Assembly: GCA_011250595.1 (NCBI GenBank)
Contig: JAANMP010000013.1
Span: 52,070 to 116,069 of the forward strand
From: Bacillus sp. MM2020_1
GTDB taxonomy: Bacteria; Bacillota; Bacilli; Bacillales; Cytobacillaceae
Reading direction: 5' to 3'
DNA length: 64,000 bases
Below, piece by piece: positions 49,226 to 59,602 of this stretch. The notes beneath the pieces are model-generated. The model saw only the letters and a program-made list of their open reading frames with translations. It did no database searches and was not told where the DNA came from. How positions within the stretch are numbered: the first letter of the stretch is position 1; every line of letters begins with the position of its first letter. Made by a program: the position numbers and the translations under genes.

Positions 49226-51085
49226 TTAACAGGTTTCGCAGAATTCCAGCTCTCTTTTCAGTTCATCCACATATTCCTTCGACCCAGTAACAATCAAGCG
49301 GTCATTCATTAGCAGCTCCGTATCTCCATGTGGGACGATGGAATCCTTGCCACGGAAAATCCGGACAAATATGATATCGCCTGTAAAAGGAAATCGCCGT
49401 AACGACATTTCATCAAATTGCCTATTCAACATTACAATTTCATAAAGTCCTGTTTCCTGATTGGTTAATATGTTTAACAAGGTTGGCGATTCAATTAAGG
49501 CTCTGAGCAATACTTTGGTGGACATAAATGTAGAAAATACCTCAATATTATGCTCACGTAAGTTTTCCTCTAATTCAGGACTTTCTATTCGCGCAATGAC
49601 CCTTGAAACTCCTTTCTCTTTTGCAGCAACGGAAAGTGTTGCATTGACTCTCTCATCACCTGTTGAAATCACCACAACATCAGATTGAAAAACTGATGTC
49701 TTCTCCAACGTTTCCAGTGAATAATCAGGTATTTCAACTATGTCAAAAAGAGAATTAGCAATTTGTTTTTCTGATTTCTCCATTTGTATATGATAAAGTA
49801 TTGGGTCATACAGGCCTGTTTTTAATTCCCGTGAAACAGGCATTGTCGTCTGGTTTGCACCTAAGAATGCCACACTAACCCTTTTATTAGCGACCACTTC
49901 TTTAGGGAATAACTTTTTAAAAACAATCGGTGTAATAATAGACGTAATTACAGCAACCAATATTAATGTACCACTCATCTGCGGGGTTATGATTTCTAAT
50001 CTCTCTCCTATTGTCGCCGCTGCAATTACAAGTGAAAGTGTTGACGTGAGTAAAAAACCCGCTGAAATGACTGTTTTTAACTCATACCAAATTTTCAATA
50101 TATACACGGGGATAAGTTTTGATAATAACAGTCCTATTAATAGAAGTGGTATCAATAATAAAAGTTTTTTTTCACTAAAAAGGGACCAAATATCAAGATT
50201 TACCCCTACCATTACAAAAAAGATGGGAATCAAAAATCCATAACCGAATGAATCCAGCTTATGTACAAGCTCCTGGTTCGGTGATAACAACGAAACCAGG
50301 ACCCCCGCTAGAAATGCTCCTAAGATGTTTTCTGCACCCACTGTTTCAGACAGGCCTACTAAAACGATGATTAATGTAAATACGGCTCTCGTCCCAATTT
50401 GAACGGTCCCCGTTGAAAGTGTTTCGATAAACGTTCGATTTTTAAATCTTTTTCCAAGAAAATAAAGAACTATACCTGCTGCAAACAAAATAAGCAACAG
50501 CCACGTATTTCCATGACCTGATTCATTAAGAGATACGAATACTGCTAGTAAAATCATCGTCACCAAATCAGCAATGACCGCCACCAATAAGATAATTTGT
50601 CCGATAACGGTTTTCATCAGGTGTGCCTCTTTCAAGGTGGGTACAACAACCCCCAATGATATCGTTGAGATGATCAAGGTCATTAAAAAGGCATTATCAA
50701 TAAAACCTGCCATTACAAACAAATACGATAAACCAAGCGAGAAAATAAAAATACCTGCAAAGATTAGCCCCGCGACAACGAATGAATTGGGCTCTATTTT
50801 CCCATTCGGAAGCTTTTTACGTAATTTTCTCCCTGCAAAGGCCGTGAAGTCTATTTCCAGACCGCTTAAAAACATGAGAAAGATAAACCCTAATGTAGAT
50901 AGGGTTGAGATCCACATATCTTCGTGAACCACATCGAAACCGCTTTTTCCAATTACAAGTCCCATAATGATTTCAGCGACAACCACAGGGATATAATGCA
51001 ATTTAAACCGATGTAAAAGAATGGGTGTTAAAAAGGCCATCGTCACAACAATTAATAAAGAAATGACTGATACATGTTGCTCCAT
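49226..51085 (-). CDS. yjbQ: CPA2 family cation/proton antiporter YjbQ
   Basis: Monovalent cation:proton antiporter of 619 residues. About 12 membrane helices (1-400) with the KefB-like GLEIDFTAF and AFLAGVLVSLL stretches are followed by a cytosolic RCK/TrkA-N domain (about 410-530) and a TrkA-C domain (about 535-619). It exports K+ or Na+ in exchange for protons; the TrkA part likely senses nucleotides or c-di-AMP. The first residues MEQHVSVISLL follow a GGAG ribosome site. It is divergent from prpE. The B. subtilis YjbQ has nearly the same length. Confidence 0.88.
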   Translation of the reverse strand: MEQHVSVISLLIVVTMAFLTPILLHRFKLHYIPVVVAEIIMGLVIGKSGFDVVHEDMWISTLSTLGFIFLMFLSGLEIDFTAFAGRKLRKKLPNGKIEPNSFVVAGLIFAGIFIFSLGLSYLFVMAGFIDNAFLMTLIISTISLGVVVPTLKEAHLMKTVIGQIILLVAVIADLVTMILLAVFVSLNESGHGNTWLLLILFAAGIVLYFLGKRFKNRTFIETLSTGTVQIGTRAVFTLIIVLVGLSETVGAENILGAFLAGVLVSLLSPNQELVHKLDSFGYGFLIPIFFVMVGVNLDIWSLFSEKKLLLLIPLLLIGLLLSKLIPVYILKIWYELKTVISAGFLLTSTLSLVIAAATIGERLEIITPQMSGTLILVAVITSIITPIVFKKLFPKEVVANKRVSVAFLGANQTTMPVSRELKTGLYDPILYHIQMEKSEKQIANSLFDIVEIPDYSLETLEKTSVFQSDVVVISTGDERVNATLSVAAKEKGVSRVIARIESPELEENLREHNIEVFSTFMSTKVLLRALIESPTLLNILTNQETGLYEIVMLNRQFDEMSLRRFPFTGDIIFVRIFRGKDSIVPHGDTELLMNDRLIVTGSKEYVDELKRELEFCETC

Positions 51086-51179
51086 TCATGTAACTCCTCT
51101 CCAATAATTTATAGTTTAGAATCCTTTTTATAAAAACTAACTCTTAGGCAAAAAATATCGATATAAGGGAGTTGATTTA

Positions 51180-51920
51180 ATGAAAATTGATATAATCGGT
51201 GATATTCATGGCTGTCTTACGGAATTAAAGGAACTCACTCTAGAACTGGGTTATCAATGGGAGAATGGAATACCAATCCATCCCGAAGATAGAGTACTGG
51301 GATTTCTAGGCGATTTAACGGATCGCGGACCTGCGTCACTGAACGTAATCGAAATTGTATGGCAACTGGTTCTTAAAGAAAAAAAAGCCTATTACACACC
51401 GGGAAATCATTGTAATAAGTTATACCGCTTCTTCCTTGGCAACAAAGTTCAGATTGCTCACGGACTAGAAACAACAGTTGCCGAATATCAATCATTATAT
51501 AAAAAAGAGCAGCAATCCATTCGAAAAAAATTCACCGAACTTTATGAAAAAGCTCCATTATACCTACAATTAGACAACAAAAAGCTTGTGATTGCCCATG
51601 CCGGGATTAAACAAGAATTTATCGGACAATCGCATGCAAAGGTCAAAGAGTTTGTCCTTTACGGAGATATTACAGGAAAAAAACACCCTGATGGATCACC
51701 GATAAGAAGGGATTGGGCCAAAGAATATCACGGTGAAACATGCATCGTTTACGGACATACACCAGTTCATGAACCAAGAATCATTAATAATACGTATAAT
51801 ATTGATACCGGGGCAGTCTTCGGCGGAAAACTAACCGCTTTAAGATATCCAGAAATAGAATTGATTTCAGTTAAATCAACTATGCCATATGTAGAAGAAA
51901 AATTTAAGGAATTTGATTAA
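51180..51920 (+). CDS. prpE: Protein phosphatase/diadenosine polyphosphatase PrpE
   Basis: Metallophosphatase of 246 residues of the PPP family. The metal motifs are GDIHG (7-11), GDLTDRG and GNHC, and the further histidines are in VIAHAGI and YGHTPVHEP. PrpE cleaves asymmetrical bis(5'-nucleosyl) tetraphosphates and protein phosphotyrosine; in B. subtilis it affects spore germination. GGGAG lies eight bases before the ATG. All metal ligands seem intact. Confidence 0.9.
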   Translation: MKIDIIGDIHGCLTELKELTLELGYQWENGIPIHPEDRVLGFLGDLTDRGPASLNVIEIVWQLVLKEKKAYYTPGNHCNKLYRFFLGNKVQIAHGLETTVAEYQSLYKKEQQSIRKKFTELYEKAPLYLQLDNKKLVIAHAGIKQEFIGQSHAKVKEFVLYGDITGKKHPDGSPIRRDWAKEYHGETCIVYGHTPVHEPRIINNTYNIDTGAVFGGKLTALRYPEIELISVKSTMPYVEEKFKEFD

Positions 51921-51962
51921 GGAAAAGCGGAAGCGCCCTGCCGTTGTAAAAAAGGCTGCCTC

Positions 51963-52868
51963 CTAAAAAAGCGAGTCAGCCTCTAAAATTTCACCCATAT
52001 CATCTGGAAGTGGTGCAGTAAAAATCATTTCCTCTCTTAAAAATGGGTGAATAAATTTTATTTTTTTACAATGAAGTGCCTGCCTGGCAATTAAGGACCG
52101 ATCTCCTCCATACAAATCATCACCAAGCAAAGGATGCTTTAAATAAGTCATATGAACCCGAATTTGATGGGTTCGTCCAGTATCAAGCGTTAGCTCTAAA
52201 TAAGTAAAATCGCGATTTCGCTCAAGCACCCGATAATGGGTGCAAGCAAATTGCCCATCCTCACGAACTTCCCTCTCAATTATACTATCATCTTTGCGTC
52301 CAATTGGCGCCTGTATAGTACCATTGTCTAACAAAACCCTGCCTTCCGCAAATGCTTCATAAGTCCTCTTAACCCCACCACTGCGCTGCATCATACTAAA
52401 CAAATGGTGGACATGACGATGCTTCGCTACGAGAACAATTCCTGAAGTATCTCTATCCAGCCGAGTAACAATATGGGAAGTGGTCTGTAGTCCACTTCGC
52501 TGATAATAGCCAATTAGTGCATTCGCAAGGCTGCCGTCAGGATGCTCTCGAGACGGAATCGTATTCATTCCTGCCGGCTTATTTATTACTAAGAGATACT
52601 CATCCTCGTATAGGATAGTTAACGGGATTTCTTCTCCCTTAAGTCCCTCACTAGGATACTCCATTGGAAAAAAAACCGTTACTTCCTCCCCTATTGATAG
52701 TTTGTATCGAACATTTACTTCTTCTCCATTTACTTGGATACTCCCACCCTTGAACTTAATATCCGTTAAGGCAGTCCGAGAAATCTCTTCCTTCTTTAAA
52801 AATTCCCTTAATAATTTCCCGGCATCGCTTTCATTAATAATCCACTTCAATTTAAAGAGAGAATACAT
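51963..52868 (-). CDS. yjbO: RluD-type pseudouridine synthase YjbO
   Basis: RluA/RluD family pseudouridine synthase of 301 residues. An N-terminal S4 RNA-binding domain (about 12-70) precedes the catalytic part with the invariant aspartate in RLDRDTSGIVLVA; GRTHQIRVHM and HPLLGDDLYGG follow. It modifies uridines in rRNA or tRNA; the target is unknown. An ATG two codons earlier lies too near AAGGGGG, so the second ATG was taken. It follows nadK by 18 bases and is in the same operon. Confidence 0.9.
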   Translation of the reverse strand: MYSLFKLKWIINESDAGKLLREFLKKEEISRTALTDIKFKGGSIQVNGEEVNVRYKLSIGEEVTVFFPMEYPSEGLKGEEIPLTILYEDEYLLVINKPAGMNTIPSREHPDGSLANALIGYYQRSGLQTTSHIVTRLDRDTSGIVLVAKHRHVHHLFSMMQRSGGVKRTYEAFAEGRVLLDNGTIQAPIGRKDDSIIEREVREDGQFACTHYRVLERNRDFTYLELTLDTGRTHQIRVHMTYLKHPLLGDDLYGGDRSLIARQALHCKKIKFIHPFLREEMIFTAPLPDDMGEILEADSLF

Positions 52869-52886
52869 GACCATGCCCCCTTCACG

Positions 52887-53681
52887 TCAATCGGAAATAA
52901 AGGAATCATGTACTCTTTTCCAAAAAGGAAACGGCCGGAAACGGGCAAAGCGAATTTTTTCCTCTGGCACCCTAAATTGAATGGATTTTACATCCTTATG
53001 AAGCAGTGTCAGGTGGTCGATTGTCACTTGAAAATCAGACCGATTTACCGGTTTAAGCATACAGGTATGGTGTGCAGGGAGAATAAGCGGCGAGCCTATG
53101 GTTCTAAAAACTTTGTTATTAATCGATGCCATTTCAGCCACTTGGAGGGCAGCAATGGACGGATGGATAATCGCCCCGCCAAGTGCCTTATTATAGGCAG
53201 TACTTCCTGATGGAGTTGAAACGCATAAACCATCACCACGGAACCGCTCAAAATGCTGTCCGCGGATTTCCACATCCATCACGAGTGTCCCTTCAACACT
53301 TTTAACGGTTGACTCATTTAAGGCAAGATACCTAGATTCCTTGCCTGCATGAGAATAGCGGATAATCACCTCTAACAATGGGTATTCCACGACATGATAG
53401 GGTGTTTTAGCAATCGCAATCACTAACTTTTCAATTTCATCGGGAATCCAATCTGCATAAAAGCCGAGATGACCCGTGTGAATTCCGACAAAAGCCGTTT
53501 TATCCAATCGGCTGCTATAGCGATGAAAGGCATAAAGGAGTGTCCCGTCACCACCAATGGAAACAACTATATCTGGTTGGTCCTCATCGTACACAAGATC
53601 AAAATCAAGTAAATAGGTCCTCATTTTGTGCATTAAGATATTTGATTTCTGATCTCCTTTTGATGTAATCGCAAATTTCAT
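52887..53681 (-). CDS. nadK: NAD kinase
   Basis: NAD kinase (PpnKA type) of 264 residues that makes NADP from NAD and ATP. The GGDG motif is in [13 protein letters not shown] (about 42-54), the second NAD-binding stretch is [15 protein letters not shown], and NALNEST-type sequence appears as LALNEST. AAGGAG is nine bases before the ATG. It lies between yjbM and yjbO in the conserved order. Essential in related bacteria. Confidence 0.93.
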   Translation of the reverse strand: MKFAITSKGDQKSNILMHKMRTYLLDFDLVYDEDQPDIVVSIGGDGTLLYAFHRYSSRLDKTAFVGIHTGHLGFYADWIPDEIEKLVIAIAKTPYHVVEYPLLEVIIRYSHAGKESRYLALNESTVKSVEGTLVMDVEIRGQHFERFRGDGLCVSTPSGSTAYNKALGGAIIHPSIAALQVAEMASINNKVFRTIGSPLILPAHHTCMLKPVNRSDFQVTIDHLTLLHKDVKSIQFRVPEEKIRFARFRPFPFWKRVHDSFISD

Positions 53682-53734
53682 AGTATTTTTGCTCCTTGTG
53701 GCTTGTTTGGCTATTCAAAAGGCGGTATTGACAA

Positions 53735-54373
53735 TTAATCCTTCTCTTCTTGTTTCAATTCTTTCTTTCTTGTAAAAAATGCTTGAGCATCCTGTATTTC
53801 ACCGCGAATCAATGACATTTCCTCGTCTAAACGAAATGCTGCTTCCGCAGCTCTTTGCAAACGCATTTGAATATCACTGGGAAAAACACCCTTGTACTTA
53901 TAGCTTAATGTATGTTCAATTGTCGCCCAAAAATTCATTGCAAGCGTTCGTATCTGAATTTCCGCTAAGATTTTCTTTTCTCCATGGATGGTTTGAACTG
54001 GGTAGCGAATAACAACATGGTAGGACCTATACCCGCTTGTCTTTTTATGTGATATATAATCTCTATCCTCGACAATTTCAAAATCATTTCGGTTTCGTAA
54101 TAAATCGACGACAGTATGAATGTCATCGACGAACTGACACATAATACGCATACCCGCAATATCTTGCATTTCTTCTTCTAATCTTTCTAGTGGTATTCCT
54201 TTTTGATTTGCTTTGTCAAGAATACTTGCGATCGGTTTAACTCTTCCAGTAACAAATTCAATCGGTGAATGAGTGGCATCAAGTTCGAATAGACCTCTCA
54301 TCCCCTTTAATTTTACTTTTAATTCTGCAACAGCCTGTTTATATGGGGCTAAAAATTGGTCCCAATGCTTCAT
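53735..54373 (-). CDS. yjbM: Small alarmone synthetase YjbM (RelQ)
   Basis: (p)ppGpp synthetase of 212 residues, the SAS1/RelQ class: a lone synthetase domain without hydrolase or regulatory parts. It transfers pyrophosphate from ATP to GDP or GTP. Typical stretches are the DIAGMRIMCQFVDDI start of the fold, DYISHKKTSGYRSYHVV and AEIQIRTLAMNFWATIEH with its glutamate and histidine. A coiled C-terminal tail follows. GAGGTG precedes the ATG. The gene begins the yjbM-nadK-yjbO operon. Confidence 0.93.
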   Translation of the reverse strand: MKHWDQFLAPYKQAVAELKVKLKGMRGLFELDATHSPIEFVTGRVKPIASILDKANQKGIPLERLEEEMQDIAGMRIMCQFVDDIHTVVDLLRNRNDFEIVEDRDYISHKKTSGYRSYHVVIRYPVQTIHGEKKILAEIQIRTLAMNFWATIEHTLSYKYKGVFPSDIQMRLQRAAEAAFRLDEEMSLIRGEIQDAQAFFTRKKELKQEEKD

Positions 54374-54392
54374 GATTTCACCTCAAACCATA

Positions 54393-54758
54393 TTATGTTA
54401 AGAATATGCTCTCTACCTTTGAAACCAATTCTTTCCCATAATTACTATTTCCCTTAATATTAGATAGGACATAATCAAATTCATCATGGAAATTTACCAG
54501 TTCTTTTTGCTCATCATTAAAGGAAATCCAAACAGGTAACCTTTTTTCATAGGCATTATTTAAAAGCGGCCAGATTTGTTCATGTAAAACGATATATGTA
54601 TAATCATTTTTATCTTCCATTAAGTAAATGAAAGAGTATTGGATAGAATCAACAAGAATCTGTTCCTCTGGAACCAAATCAATAATTGACTCATTCGTTT
54701 CTAACATTAGTTTATCTTCAAGTATGTATGCTTTTAGAATTGTAATATTTTTCTTCAT
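54393..54758 (-). CDS. yjbL: UPF0738 family protein YjbL
   Basis: Protein of 121 residues of the UPF0738 family, about the length of B. subtilis YjbL. It is acidic, with mixed alpha/beta character and no membrane segment or metal motif visible. It is coded in the conserved place between yjbK and yjbM, 19 bases before yjbM. AGGTAGAG upstream is an acceptable ribosome site. The function is unknown. Confidence 0.85.
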   Translation of the reverse strand: MKKNITILKAYILEDKLMLETNESIIDLVPEEQILVDSIQYSFIYLMEDKNDYTYIVLHEQIWPLLNNAYEKRLPVWISFNDEQKELVNFHDEFDYVLSNIKGNSNYGKELVSKVESIFLT

Positions 54759-54878
54759 CTCTCTACCTCCATTATCTCCCTACTTATTTTAGCATAATTC
54801 ATGCATTTCTCCCAAGAATTGATGTTAAAGTCGGAGCGGATAATAGAGAAAAACTCTAGGTTGAAAGGAAGTTAAGCA

Positions 54879-55463
54879 ATGACGCAAAATATCGAAATCG
54901 AATTTAAAAATATGCTGACAAAAATAGAATATGAAAGCTTCCTTAAGTATTTCAAGATCTGCCAAAGCCAAATATTCTCCCAGGAAAACCACTACTTTGA
55001 TACACCCGATTTTGCTTTAAAAAGTAATGATTCTGCACTAAGAATTCGCAAAAAGGGCGGAACCTACGAAATGACATTAAAACAGCCAGCAGACGTGGGG
55101 CTGCTAGAGACCAATCAAGTCATTGGGGAAGAGGAAGTCTTAATGGCCATTCATCAGGGCATCCTACCAACTGGAATCATTCAACCTCTTATCGAAGACT
55201 ACCAAATTTCTTTTTCTACTATTGAATATTTTGGATCCTTAATTACGGAGCGAGTTGAAATGGAATACAAGCAGGGGTTACTAGTGTTGGACCATAGTAT
55301 CTATCTAAGCAAAGAAGATTATGAATTAGAATATGAGGTTGAGGATTATCAGATTGGAGAGAAAATCTTTTTGGAACTTCTGAAGCAATTTAAGATTCCT
55401 TCTCGAAAGACAGAAAATAAAATTGTTCGTTTCTATAAGCAAAAGTTTGATCAAACGAACTAA
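54879..55463 (+). CDS. yjbK: CYTH domain protein YjbK
   Basis: CYTH/TTM family protein of 194 residues, a likely inorganic triphosphatase or nucleotide-binding protein. The hallmark ExExK motif is EIEFK at residues 6-10 (IEIEFKNML), with further acidic and basic strands (ALRIRKKGG, ERVEMEYKQG, ELEYEVED) lining a tunnel. It is divergent from yjbL/yjbM. AAAGGAAG precedes the ATG. Its proximity to an alarmone synthetase and NAD kinase is conserved and suggests a nucleotide-related role. Confidence 0.9.
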   Translation: MTQNIEIEFKNMLTKIEYESFLKYFKICQSQIFSQENHYFDTPDFALKSNDSALRIRKKGGTYEMTLKQPADVGLLETNQVIGEEEVLMAIHQGILPTGIIQPLIEDYQISFSTIEYFGSLITERVEMEYKQGLLVLDHSIYLSKEDYELEYEVEDYQIGEKIFLELLKQFKIPSRKTENKIVRFYKQKFDQTN

Positions 55464-55675
55464 AATAAAATCTTCAAAGAAGAATTAGAGCAGTTTCCAG
55501 ATTTGGAGTTATTTCCAACATACTCCTTTCTTTTTCTCCTATTAAAATATTCTCAATTGGTATACATTAATAATGCCTTTAGAAGACAAATTCGCATTTT
55601 CAAAGCAATTAATTTGAGATATGAAATGGGCATTGTTAAAATTAATTTACATAATACTTTAGGGGAGTTGTCAAC

Positions 55676-56083
55676 ATGATTGAGAGAAAGCTTTCACCAT
55701 TTGAATCCATAGGTGAAGATACATTACACCGTCTTGTGGACACTTTTTATGGCCTTGTTGCACAACATCCTGATCTTGCTCCTATATTCCCAAATCAATT
55801 TACTGAGATTGCTCGAAAACAAAAGCAATTCTTAACTCAATATTTAGGCGGACCTGCATTGTATACAGAAGAGCATGGCCATCCGATGATGCGTGCTCGC
55901 CATCTGCCATTTCCGGTTACTCCAATACGAGCGAGAGCTTGGTTATCATGTATGACTCAAGCAATGGACATAATTGGCTTACAGGGGCCGATAAGGGACG
56001 ATTTTTATTCACGACTTCACCTTACTGCCCAACATATGATTAACACGCCTGATGGCGCGATATCAGGTGAAGATCGTGAATAG
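55676..56083 (+). CDS. yjbI: Truncated hemoglobin YjbI
   Basis: Group II truncated hemoglobin of 135 residues. The proximal histidine and surrounding [20 protein letters not shown] stretch match the family. It binds O2 or NO and in B. subtilis is coded together with yjbH. AGGGGAG is nine bases or so before the ATG. Its end overlaps yjbH by eight bases. In staphylococcal and Bacillus lineages the YjbIH pair is induced by thiol stress; YjbI may protect YjbH from oxidation. Confidence 0.9.
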   Translation: MIERKLSPFESIGEDTLHRLVDTFYGLVAQHPDLAPIFPNQFTEIARKQKQFLTQYLGGPALYTEEHGHPMMRARHLPFPVTPIRARAWLSCMTQAMDIIGLQGPIRDDFYSRLHLTAQHMINTPDGAISGEDRE

Positions 56084-56945
56084 TTCAAGATTTTCAGGCT
56101 CTAAGCAGCAGTGTGGTGGTAGTGAAAAAAAGCCGATTGAGATTTATATGTTTATTGACCCATTATGTCCGGAATGTTGGGCATTGGAACCTATTTTAAA
56201 GAAGCTTCAAATCGAATACGGTCGTTATTTTTCTATAAAGCATATTTTAAGTGGACGATTAGCCGATTTAAATTTGAGTAAGAAAAAGAATTTTGAGAAT
56301 ATCGCTCAAGTTTGGGAGAAGACTGCTAGTAGATCTGGTATGTCATGTGATGGGAGCCTTTGGTTAGAAAATCCTGTCGATTCACCTTATACAGTTTCAA
56401 TTGCTCTAAAGGCAGCTGAGCTGCAAGGGAGGCGTGCTGGGCTTCGTTTCCTGAGAAGAATTCAAGAAGGATTATTTTTAGAAAAACGAAATATTTCTAA
56501 TCTTGAAGTGTTAAAGGATTGTGCAAGGAGTCTAGGTTTGGATGTGGAGGAATTCATGATTGATATCCATTCCGATAGTGCCGCGAAAGCCTTCCAATGT
56601 GATTTAAAAATCACATCAGAAATGGATGTACAAGAAATTCCCACATTAGTATTTTTCAATGAAAATGTTGAGGATGAAGGAATTAAGATAACGGGTTCTT
56701 ACCCATATGAAGTATATGTCCAAATTTTAGAGGAAATGCTTTCTGAAAAACCAGTACTGACTCCCCCGCCTCCGCTAGAAACATTTTTGAAGTTTTTTAA
56801 ATTTGTTGCCTCAAAGGAAATTGCAGTGGTTTATAATATGTCTATTTCGCAAATTGAACGGGAAATGAAAAAACTACTTTTAAAGCAGGTGGTCGAACAG
56901 ATTCCCGCTAAATATGGGACCTTTTGGAGGTATATCGAAGAATAG
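56076..56945 (+). CDS. yjbH: Spx adaptor protein YjbH
   Basis: DsbA-like thioredoxin-fold protein of 289 residues that delivers Spx to ClpXP. The Cys-x2-Cys motif is Cys31 and Cys34 in DPLCPECW; an extra cysteine is at 13. The C-terminal third is Pro- and Lys-rich with a helical end. A frame could begin eight codons earlier, but AGGTG lies six bases before GTG at 56076, which also gives the usual overlap with yjbI. Its target Spx is encoded at 63473-63868 in this window. Confidence 0.85.
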   Translation: MNSSRFSGSKQQCGGSEKKPIEIYMFIDPLCPECWALEPILKKLQIEYGRYFSIKHILSGRLADLNLSKKKNFENIAQVWEKTASRSGMSCDGSLWLENPVDSPYTVSIALKAAELQGRRAGLRFLRRIQEGLFLEKRNISNLEVLKDCARSLGLDVEEFMIDIHSDSAAKAFQCDLKITSEMDVQEIPTLVFFNENVEDEGIKITGSYPYEVYVQILEEMLSEKPVLTPPPPLETFLKFFKFVASKEIAVVYNMSISQIEREMKKLLLKQVVEQIPAKYGTFWRYIEE

Positions 56946-56979
56946 AAAATGTCGGGATTAACCGGCATTTTTTATTTTT
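56946..56979 (+). terminator. Terminator after yjbH
   Basis: Stem AAAATGTCGG / CCGGCATTTT with a long T-rich tail. Confidence 0.8.
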
Positions 56980-57055
56980 ATGTAAGGCTATCTTCGCATA
57001 GATTGTTGTTTTTCGTATAAGTTTATAAACCAGTATAGTTAGATACTTCGTGGCA

Positions 57056-57196
57056 TCTTTTCGTAAGAACATTTGCGAAAATTGCCCAGGAACTTTGTAA
57101 GTGAACAGTATTATGCTCCAAAAACAACAAGTTTACGAAAAGAGCCTCATGTAAAAACGAAAATGCCTTGCAGCTGTTACACTGCAAGGCATTTTT
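57056..57196 (+). ncRNA. Candidate structured RNA
   Basis: The gap between yjbH and the small membrane gene has no convincing reading frame with a ribosome site. TCTTTTCGTAA (57056-57066) and TTACGAAAAGA (57133-57143) are perfect reverse complements over 11 bases. A strong terminator hairpin, AAAATGCCTTGCAG / CTGCAAGGCATTTTT (57160-57196), follows. A self-standing terminator behind a long-range stem suggests a small RNA or leader. A 78-codon frame crosses it but has no recognisable product. No clear promoter was found. Confidence 0.35.
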
Positions 57197-57426
57197 CTAT
57201 TATACGAACAAAGGGGATGGGAGAAATTTTTCACGGTTCAAACAAAGGGGTATATGTTTGTTGTGATCAACTTCACGTATATAATATAGCATGGGATCAA
57301 AGAGGCTGACAATAAGTTTGTGCCTTATTTCACATAATTGTCAAAAATCATAATTCCATGGAAAGGACAATAAACATAGTAGTACAAAGAATAAAAACTT
57401 ACTTTTAATAAGGGTGGCAAAATTCT

Positions 57427-57600
57427 ATGAGAAAATTCCCTTTCGTTATTATGGTGCTTTTTATGTTCATTGCTTTTTTCCTTCAAATACTCGCTCTGTT
57501 AAAGATCTTTCCTCTTTTAGTTAGTACACCCATTTTGTTTGTATCCATTTTTATTTTCATTTTTTATCTTAATGACCGAAAGCGGTTTAGAGGATTTTAA
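57427..57600 (+). CDS. Small membrane protein
   Basis: Protein of 57 residues with two hydrophobic helices (about 5-28 and 32-49) and a basic end DRKRFRGF. AAGGGTGG lies nine bases before the ATG, and a terminator follows directly. I do not recognise the family. It occupies the gap between yjbH and pepF, convergent to pepF. The function is unknown. Confidence 0.7.
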   Translation: MRKFPFVIMVLFMFIAFFLQILALLKIFPLLVSTPILFVSIFIFIFYLNDRKRFRGF

Positions 57601-57636
57601 AAGGGATGGCTGCCAACAGGCACCATCCCTTTATTT
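57599..57636. terminator. Bidirectional terminator
   Basis: Stem AAAGGGATGG / CCATCCCTTT between the convergent small membrane gene and pepF. Confidence 0.8.
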
Positions 57637-59458
57637 ATGCTTTTGATAATAATTGTTCTAATTCATTCAGTTTCTCTTCAAATACCTTACAAGCATTCTT
57701 GATTGGATCAGCACTTGTCATATCTACACCAGCTTTTTTCAGGACTTCGATTGGATAATCTGAACTTCCTGAACTTAAGAAGTCGATGTATCGTTTGACT
57801 GCCGGCTCACCCTCTTCTAGAATTTGCTTGCTTAACGCAGTAGCTGCACTAAAACCAGTGGCATATTGGTAAACATAATAATTGTAATAAAAATGTGGAA
57901 TTCTTGCCCATTCTAACCCGATTTCCTCATCAATTACAATATCCTCTTCACCGAAATATTTCTTATTTAATTCGTAATAGCTTTCCGTTAATGCGTCTGC
58001 AGTTAACGCCTCGTTATTTTGGGCCTTTTGATGGATCATGTGTTCAAACTCTGCAAACATAGTTTGCCGGAACACGGTGCCTCTAAAGCCTTCTAAATAA
58101 TGGTTGAGTAAGTAAATACGTTTCTGTTCATCATCAATTGTTTTCAATAGATAGTCATTAAGAAGAGCTTCATTACATGTTGAAGCCACTTCAGCAACGA
58201 AAATAGAATAGTTGCCATAAGGATACGGCTGTGATTTTCTTGTATAATAACTGTGTACAGAATGACCAAATTCATGGGCAAGTGTAAATAAATTATTTAC
58301 ATTATCCTGCCAATTCATCAGAATATACGGATGTGTACCATATGCTCCTGAAGAATAGGCCCCACTCCGCTTTCCTTTATTTTCATGGACATCGACCCAG
58401 CGATTTTCGAAGCCTTCTTTTAATATATTCGAATATTCCTCGCCTAATGGGGCTAACCCTTTAATAACTAAATCTTTTGCCTCTTCGTATTTAATTTCCA
58501 TTTTCACATCTTTGACAAGAGGTGTAAATAAATCATACATATGAAGCTCATTAAGCCCTAGGACTTTTTTTCGAAGCTTGATATAGCGATGTAATAAATG
58601 AAGATTATCCGTAACCGCATTAACAAGGTTATCATAAACGCTTTCTGGGATATTGTTTGCAGAAAGGGCAGCATGTCTGGCTGAATTATACTTTCTTACC
58701 CTGGCATTAAAATTATCCTTCTTCACATTCCCACTTAATGTACTTGAAAATGTATTTTTAAAATCACCATACGTCTTATATACTGCCTTAAAGGCATCTT
58801 GTCTTATTCTAGGGTCTGCGCTTTCTAAAAAGCGGATATATCGGCCATGAGTAATTTCTACCTCTTCGCCATTTTCATCTTTAATCGTTGGAAATTCGAG
58901 GTCTGCATTGTTCAACATCCCAAACGTATTGCTAGAAGCATCCATCACTTCGCTCGCCTCAGCGAGCAATGCTTCCTGCTCCGCTGTAAGGACATGCGGT
59001 CTTTGCAAATTAATTTCAGCTAAAGCATGCTCATACAATTTTAATTCCGGTTTCTCATTTAAGAAGCTAGTTACTTTGCTCTCGTCTAGTGAGAGAATTT
59101 CTGGAACAATAAATGCTAACTGGCTGGCTGCCTGTGAATACAGATTCTTCATTCTGTCATCTAAACCTTGGTAAAATGAGTTCGTGGTGTCTTGGTCATA
59201 ACGCATATGTGAATATGTATAAAGCTTTCCAATCCGTTCTAACAGTTTATCTTGGAATTGAAGAGCTTCATAAAGTGTTTCTGCGCTTTCTCCTAATTTC
59301 CCTTCAAAATTTTTTATCCCAGGGATTTGGCCTTTTACCTCTTGAAGCTCCTTTTCCCACTCCTGGTCACTTGAGAAAATATCTTCTAATTTCCATGTAT
59401 CTTGCGCTGGAATCTCATTTCTTGCTGGCAGTGATTTTATTGCTGTTTCATTTGCCAT
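57635..59458 (-). CDS. pepF: Oligoendopeptidase F
   Basis: M3B metallopeptidase of 607 residues that cuts short peptides (about 7-17 residues) in the cytoplasm. The zinc motif HEFGH is in LAHEFGHSVHSYY, with a downstream glutamate in EVASTCNEALL. The helical clamshell around it is complete. GGAGG lies seven bases before the ATG. In B. subtilis PepF can degrade PhrA-type peptides and so influence sporulation. It lies between coiA and yjbH as in B. subtilis. Confidence 0.93.
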   Translation of the reverse strand: MANETAIKSLPARNEIPAQDTWKLEDIFSSDQEWEKELQEVKGQIPGIKNFEGKLGESAETLYEALQFQDKLLERIGKLYTYSHMRYDQDTTNSFYQGLDDRMKNLYSQAASQLAFIVPEILSLDESKVTSFLNEKPELKLYEHALAEINLQRPHVLTAEQEALLAEASEVMDASSNTFGMLNNADLEFPTIKDENGEEVEITHGRYIRFLESADPRIRQDAFKAVYKTYGDFKNTFSSTLSGNVKKDNFNARVRKYNSARHAALSANNIPESVYDNLVNAVTDNLHLLHRYIKLRKKVLGLNELHMYDLFTPLVKDVKMEIKYEEAKDLVIKGLAPLGEEYSNILKEGFENRWVDVHENKGKRSGAYSSGAYGTHPYILMNWQDNVNNLFTLAHEFGHSVHSYYTRKSQPYPYGNYSIFVAEVASTCNEALLNDYLLKTIDDEQKRIYLLNHYLEGFRGTVFRQTMFAEFEHMIHQKAQNNEALTADALTESYYELNKKYFGEEDIVIDEEIGLEWARIPHFYYNYYVYQYATGFSAATALSKQILEEGEPAVKRYIDFLSSGSSDYPIEVLKKAGVDMTSADPIKNACKVFEEKLNELEQLLSKA

Positions 59459-59602
59459 CCTTCATCCTCCATTCTTTTTTTAGGCTTCGAAATGTAGTTA
59501 TCATTTATTATATTCTCCCTAACTTTTCAATCTCCTTTTCTGTTTTGGCAGATAGGACACTATTTACACCTCTATATAGTATGCCCTTATACCTGGTTTC
59601 AT

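Noticed and set aside
56979..57426. A 78-codon plus-strand frame (57073-57309) between yjbH and the small membrane gene
   Set aside because: It has no ribosome binding site, crosses the strong terminator hairpin at 57160-57196, and gives a protein without recognisable features.
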